Below are positions 59,921 to 64,000 of a stretch of 64,000 nt of DNA, piece after piece; the first letter of the stretch is position 1, and each line of letters opens with the position of its first letter. Below the pieces are notes generated by a model. That model was given only the letters and a program-made list of their open reading frames with translations, was not told the origin of the DNA and ran no database searches. Both the position numbers and the translations under genes were made by a program. The stretch comes from Acanthornis magna (taxonomy: Eukaryota > Chordata > Aves > Passeriformes > Acanthizidae), in assembly GCA_036785705.1 (NCBI GenBank), contig JAWUZG010000015.1, positions 6,065,508-6,129,507 of the forward strand. Reading direction: 5' to 3'.

Positions 59921-61196
59921 GCAGTAGAACCCTGAGTTAAACCGCTGGATCTAAGGCTCCAGGACTTAACAGGTGCCTCCATTGCCAACTGCACACGTTT
60001 TAATCTGTGCCACCTATGGTGCTGAGCCCCTCTGGCCCAGTGCCAAGCTGCCCTCAGGGGGGTGGGTCAGGCTGGAGAGATCTAAAGGGCCTGGAGCTCC
60101 AGCAACACTGGCGCTGGAAAGGGCCTGCCGAGGCCATTGCAGCAGCGCCCCAACATTGCTGCTCCTCCATCTTTCTGAGGTGGAAAACCCAGGTAGTGTG
60201 TTGGGGTAATTAGCTAGGGCTAGGGTTAGGGTTACGCCTAGGGTTAGGGTTAGGAGATCTAAAGGGCCGCAAGCTCCAGGAGCACTGGCGCTGGAAAGGG
60301 CCTGCCAAGACGAACGCGGCAAGGCCCCAACCTTGCTGCTCCCACACCTTTCTGATCTGGACCCCCCACAGGGGTGGGCACCTCGGCCCCAGCCCCAGGC
60401 TCGGGCCTAGGCTGCCCTGTGGCTCGGGCTTAGGCTTCAGAGAGCTGTGGAGTCTACAGCTGCAGGGACGCTGGCACTGGACAGGACATTGCAAGGGCAT
60501 CCATCACGGCAGGCTGCTGCCAGAGACTGGATGTTCCGTGGCTCTAAACATCCGGGAATGGCCTGTGTCTGCTGCGAGGGGCCAGCTGGGTTTTGCTGAC
60601 GGTGAGGCCTTCAGTGCCTGCTGCGGCCCCAGAGCTGCCCCAAGGCCTGGCTGAGCTTTCAGCCCTGGACTCTTGGGCTGGCAGTGCTCACCTGGGCCCT
60701 GAGTGGCCATGTGACCAGCAGTCCCAGCTGAGGGCTAGGGACATGAAGGCCATGGGGCTTAAAGGGCGCAGCATGAGGTCCGCACATGGTCACAGCCTAG
60801 AATCCTGCATGGGCTTCCTGTCCCGTCCCTGGTGCAATCCTCGGAGGTGGGAGCTCTGTGCACGTTTTTCTAGATCTCTTCTCTCCTTCTGGCTTCGTCT
60901 CTGCCTGTCTTTCTTCTCCTACTTCTCTTTGCCTAGAACTTTTGGCTAACATAGCATTTTGTATGTTTCAGGGTTCTTCTCCGTGGGGCTCAGTTGATGC
61001 TAGGTAAATGCTAAATTAACACTGAGTACTGCTCTGGTAAGTAGTTGAGAGTTGAATTCTATGTTGTATTTCATCCTTTGCCGAAGATGGTTTATTTTTG
61101 AGCATTTGATTTTGATCCTTTTGCCAGTAAGGCTTCAGTGTGATTTTCACCTCTTGACTATATCTGATGGGGATTTCTCCTTTGCGCTAAGAGAGA
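59921..61196 (+). repeat. Unit 48, extra copy between the counterparts of units 37 and 38 (1276 bp)
   Basis: Begins with CCAGGACTT like units 38 and 39 and has CAGTGCC, GGCTAGGGAC, GAGGTCCGC and CTTCGTC. A private ATATCTGATGGGG lies in the tail. Confidence 0.94.
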
Positions 61197-62472
61197 GCAG
61201 TAGAACCCTGAGTTAAACCGCTGGATCTAAGGCTCCAGGGCTTAACAGGTGCCTCCATTGCCAACTGCACACGTTTTAATCTGTGCCACCTATGGTGCTG
61301 AGCCCCTCTGGCCCAGTGCCAAGCTGCCCTCAGGGGGGTGGGTCAGGCTGGAGAGATCTAAAGGGCCTGGAGCTCCAGCAACACTGGCGCTGGAAAGGGC
61401 CTGCCGAGGCCATTGCAGCAGCGCCCCAACATTGCTGCTCCTCCATCTTTCTGAGGTGGAAAACCCAGGTAGTGTGTTGGGGTAATTAGCTAGGGCTAGG
61501 GTTAGGGTTACGCCTAGGGTTAGGGTTAGGAGATCTAAAGGGCCGCAAGCTCCAGGAGCACTGGCGCTGGAAAGGGCCTGCCAAGACGAACGCGGCAAGG
61601 CCCCAACCTTGCTGCTCCCACACCTTTCTGATCTGGACCCCCCACAGGGGTGGGCACCTCGGCCCCAGCCCCAGGCTCGGGCCTAGGCTGCCCTGTGGCT
61701 CGGGCTTAGGCTTCAGAGAGCTGTGGAGTCTACAGCTGCAGGGACGCTGGCACTGGACAGGACATTGCAAGGGCATCCATCATGGCAGGCTGCTGCCAGA
61801 GACTGGATGTTCCGTGGCTCTAAACATCCGGGAATGGCCTGTGTCTGCTGCGAGGGGCCAGCTGGGTTTTGCTGACGGTGAGGCCTTCAGCGCCTGCTGC
61901 GGCCCCAGAGCTGCCCCAAGGCCTGGCTGAGCTTTCAGCCCTGGACTCTTGGGCTGGCAGTGCTCACCTGGGCCCTGAGTGGCCATGTGACCAGCAGTCC
62001 CAGCTGAGGGCTAGGGACATGAAGGCCATGGGGCTTAAAGGGCGCAGCATGAGGTCAGCACATGGTCACAGCCTAGAATCCTGCATGGGCTTCCTGTCCC
62101 GTCCCTGGTGCAATCCTCGGAGGTGGGAGCTCTGTGCACGTTTTTCTAGATCTCTTCTCTCCTTCTGGCTTCGTCTCTGCCTGTCTTTCTTCTCCTACTT
62201 CTCTTTGCCTAGAACTTTTGGCTAACATAGCATTTTGTATGTTTCAGGGTTCTTCTCCGTGGGGCTCAGTTGATGCTAGGTAAATGCTAAATTAACACTG
62301 AGTACTGCTCTGGTAAGTAGTTGAGAGTTGAATTCTATGTTGTATTTCATCCTTTGCCGAAGATGGTTTATTTTTGAGCATTTGATTTTGATCCTTTTGC
62401 CAGTAAGGCTTCAGTGTGATTTTCACCTCTTGACTATATCTGGTGGGGATTTCTCCTTTGCGCTAAGAGAGA
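61197..62472 (+). repeat. Unit 49, counterpart of unit 38 (1276 bp)
   Basis: ATCATGG, CAGCGCC with GAGCTGCCCC, GGCTAGGGAC, GAGGTCAGC and CTTCGTC as unit 38, but with the common CCAGGGCTT start. Confidence 0.94.
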
Positions 62473-63748
62473 GCAGTAGAACCCTGAGTTAAACCGCTGG
62501 ATCTAAGGCTCCAGGACTTAACAGGTGCCTCCATTGCCAACTGCACACGTTTTAATCTGTGCCACCTATGGTGCTGAGCCCCTCTGGCCCAGTGCCAAGC
62601 TGCCCTCAGGGGGGTGGGTCAGGCTGGAGAGATCTAAAGGGCCTGGAGCTCCAGCAACACTGGCGCTGGAAAGGGCCTGCCGAGGCCATTGCAGCAGCGC
62701 CCCAACATTGCTGCTCCTCCATCTTTCTGAGGTGGAAAACCCAGGTAGTGTGTTGGGGTAATTAGCTAGGGCTAGGGTTAGGGTTACGCCTAGGGTTAGG
62801 GTTAGGAGATCTAAAGGGCCGCAAGCTCCAGGAGCACTGGCGCTGGAAAGGGCCTGCCAAGACGAACGCGGCAAGGCCCCAACCTTGCTGCTCCCACACC
62901 TTTCTGATCTGGACCCCCCACAGGGGTGGGCACCTCGGCCCCAGCCCCAGGCTCGGGCCTAGGCTGCCCTGTGGCTCGGGCTTAGGCTTCAGAGAGCTGT
63001 GGAGTCTACAGCTGCAGGGACGCTGGCACTGGACAGGACATTGCAAGGGCATCCATCACGGCAGGCTGCTGCCAGAGACTGGATGTTCCGTGGCTCTAAA
63101 CATCCGGGAATGGCCTGTGTCTGCTGCGAGGGGCCAGCTGGGTTTTGCTGACGGTGAGGCCTTCAGTGCCTGCTGCGGCCCCAGAGCTGCCCCAAGGCCT
63201 GGCTGAGCTTTCAGCCCTGGACTCTTGGGCTGGCAGTGCTCACCTGGGCCCTGAGTGGCCATGTGACCAGCAGTCCCAGCTGAGGGCTAGGGACATGAAG
63301 GCCATGGGGCTTAAAGGGCGCAGCATGAGGTCCGCACATGGTCACAGCCTAGAATCCTGCATGGGCTTCCTGTCCCGTCCCTGGTGCAATCCTCGGAGGT
63401 GGGAGCTCTGTGCACGTTTTTCTAGATCTCTTCTCTCCTTCTGGCTTTGTCTCTGCCTGTCTTTCTTCTCCTACTTCTCTTTGCCTAGAACTTTTGGCTA
63501 ACATAGCATTTTGTATGTTTCAGGGTTCTTCTCCGTGGGGCTCAGTTGATGCTAGGTAAATGCTAAATTAACACTGAGTACTGCTCTGGTAAGTAGTTGA
63601 GAGTTGAATTCTATGTTGTATTTCATCCTTTGCCGAAGATGGTTTATTTTTGAGCATTTGATTTTGATCCTTTTGCCAGTAAGGCTTCAGTGTGATTTTC
63701 ACCTCTTGACTATATCTGGTGGGGATTTCTCCTTTGCGCTAAGAGAGA
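62473..63748 (+). repeat. Unit 50, counterpart of unit 39 (1276 bp)
   Basis: CCAGGACTT, GCCGCAAGC, CAGTGCC, GGCTAGGGAC, GAGGTCCGC and CTTTGTC, as unit 39. Confidence 0.94.
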
Positions 63749-64000
63749 GCAGTAGAACCCTGAGTTAAACCGCTGGATCTAAGGCTCCAGGGCTTAACAG
63801 GTGCCTCCATTGCCAACTGCACACGTTTTAATCTGTGCCACCTATGGTGCTGAGCCCCTCTGGCCCAGTGCCAAGCTGCCCTCAGGGGGGTGGGTCAGGC
63901 TGGAGAGATCTAAAGGGCCTGGAGCTCCAGCAACACTGGCGCTGGAAAGGGCCTGCCGAGGCCATTGCAGCAGCGCCCCAACATTGCTGCTCCTCCATCT
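63749..64000 (+). repeat. Unit 51, partial (first 252 bp)
   Basis: Continues the array to the window edge and stops inside copy 1 of the internal direct repeat, before the telomere-like block. It has CCAGGGCTT and CAGCAGCGCC; the type cannot be told from this part. Confidence 0.95.

Larger units (their letters stand above)
1..64000 (+). repeat. Macrosatellite array, ~1.27-kb unit, 50 full copies plus a partial copy
   Basis: The same ~1276-bp sequence repeats head to tail through the whole window, always in the same orientation and with no interruption by other DNA or transposons. Copies are nearly identical. Three length classes exist (1276, 1271, 1265 bp), explained by one 5-bp and one 6-bp deletion in a pyrimidine tract. 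The GC-rich body (about the first 945 bases) is followed by a pyrimidine tract and an AT-richer tail. The unit boundary used here is arbitrary, because neither array edge is in view. Known families with this architecture are vertebrate macrosatellites such as D4Z4 or DXZ4, but the unit matches neither in length (those are about 3 kb) nor in anything I recognise. Function is unknown; none is assigned. Confidence 0.98.

Noticed and set aside
1..64000. CRISPR array
   Set aside because: The repeat unit is ~1.27 kb with no short repeat/unique spacer alternation, and composition and telomeric hexamers point to a vertebrate genome.
1..64000. Centromeric satellite with CENP-B boxes
   Set aside because: I found no sequence fitting the TTCG....A..CGGG core in the unit, and the unit is unlike the 171-bp alpha satellite.

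Overview
The whole window is one head-to-tail tandem array of a large satellite (macrosatellite) unit. Taking the unit to begin at base 1, there are 50 complete copies and a 252-base partial 51st copy. No unique flanking DNA is visible at either end. Unit lengths are 1276 bp (42 copies), 1271 bp (units 1, 8, 10, 16, 23, 45) and 1265 bp (units 4, 13); these sum exactly to 63748, where unit 50 ends. Copies differ by only a few to a few dozen substitutions, so the array looks recently homogenised.

Organism: the array is not bacterial in character. It contains TTAGGG telomere-type hexamers, CpG sites that vary mainly as TpG/CpA, and vertebrate-like splice-signal sequences. This suggests a vertebrate nuclear genome, most likely a mammal, perhaps in a subtelomeric or other heterochromatic location. 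Species and chromosome cannot be fixed from the sequence, and I did not recognise the unit as a named satellite.

Unit layout, in unit-1 coordinates: 1-156 is a mixed leader. 157-263 and 334-440 are two ungapped direct copies of a 107-bp segment, 177 bp apart. 294-335 is a block of seven telomere-like hexamers in perfect register. 480-578 is a diverged third copy of the block plus segment, 186 bp further on. 580-944 is GC-rich and otherwise featureless. 945-1011 is a long pyrimidine tract ending in TAG. 1012-1271 is an AT-richer tail with a strong-looking 3' splice site, a 5' splice site and a possible 65-nt exon.

Array organisation: variant types let the copies be ordered. Units 1-17 follow a six-type order (A-B-C-D-E-F), with a near-exact second pass 11463 bp downstream. 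Units 17-20, 25-28 and 29-32 follow a four-unit order (B-C'-D'-S). Units 37-39 recur as 47, 49 and 50 with an extra unit between them. Mosaic units (10, 22, 24, 25, 41, 45) mark exchange points. This is the pattern expected from unequal crossing-over and gene conversion.

Genes: I support no protein-coding or RNA gene. The many short open frames recur only because the repeat recurs. They overlap on both strands, resemble no family I know, and several are cut by stop codons in a subset of copies (units 3, 5, 12, 14, 24).
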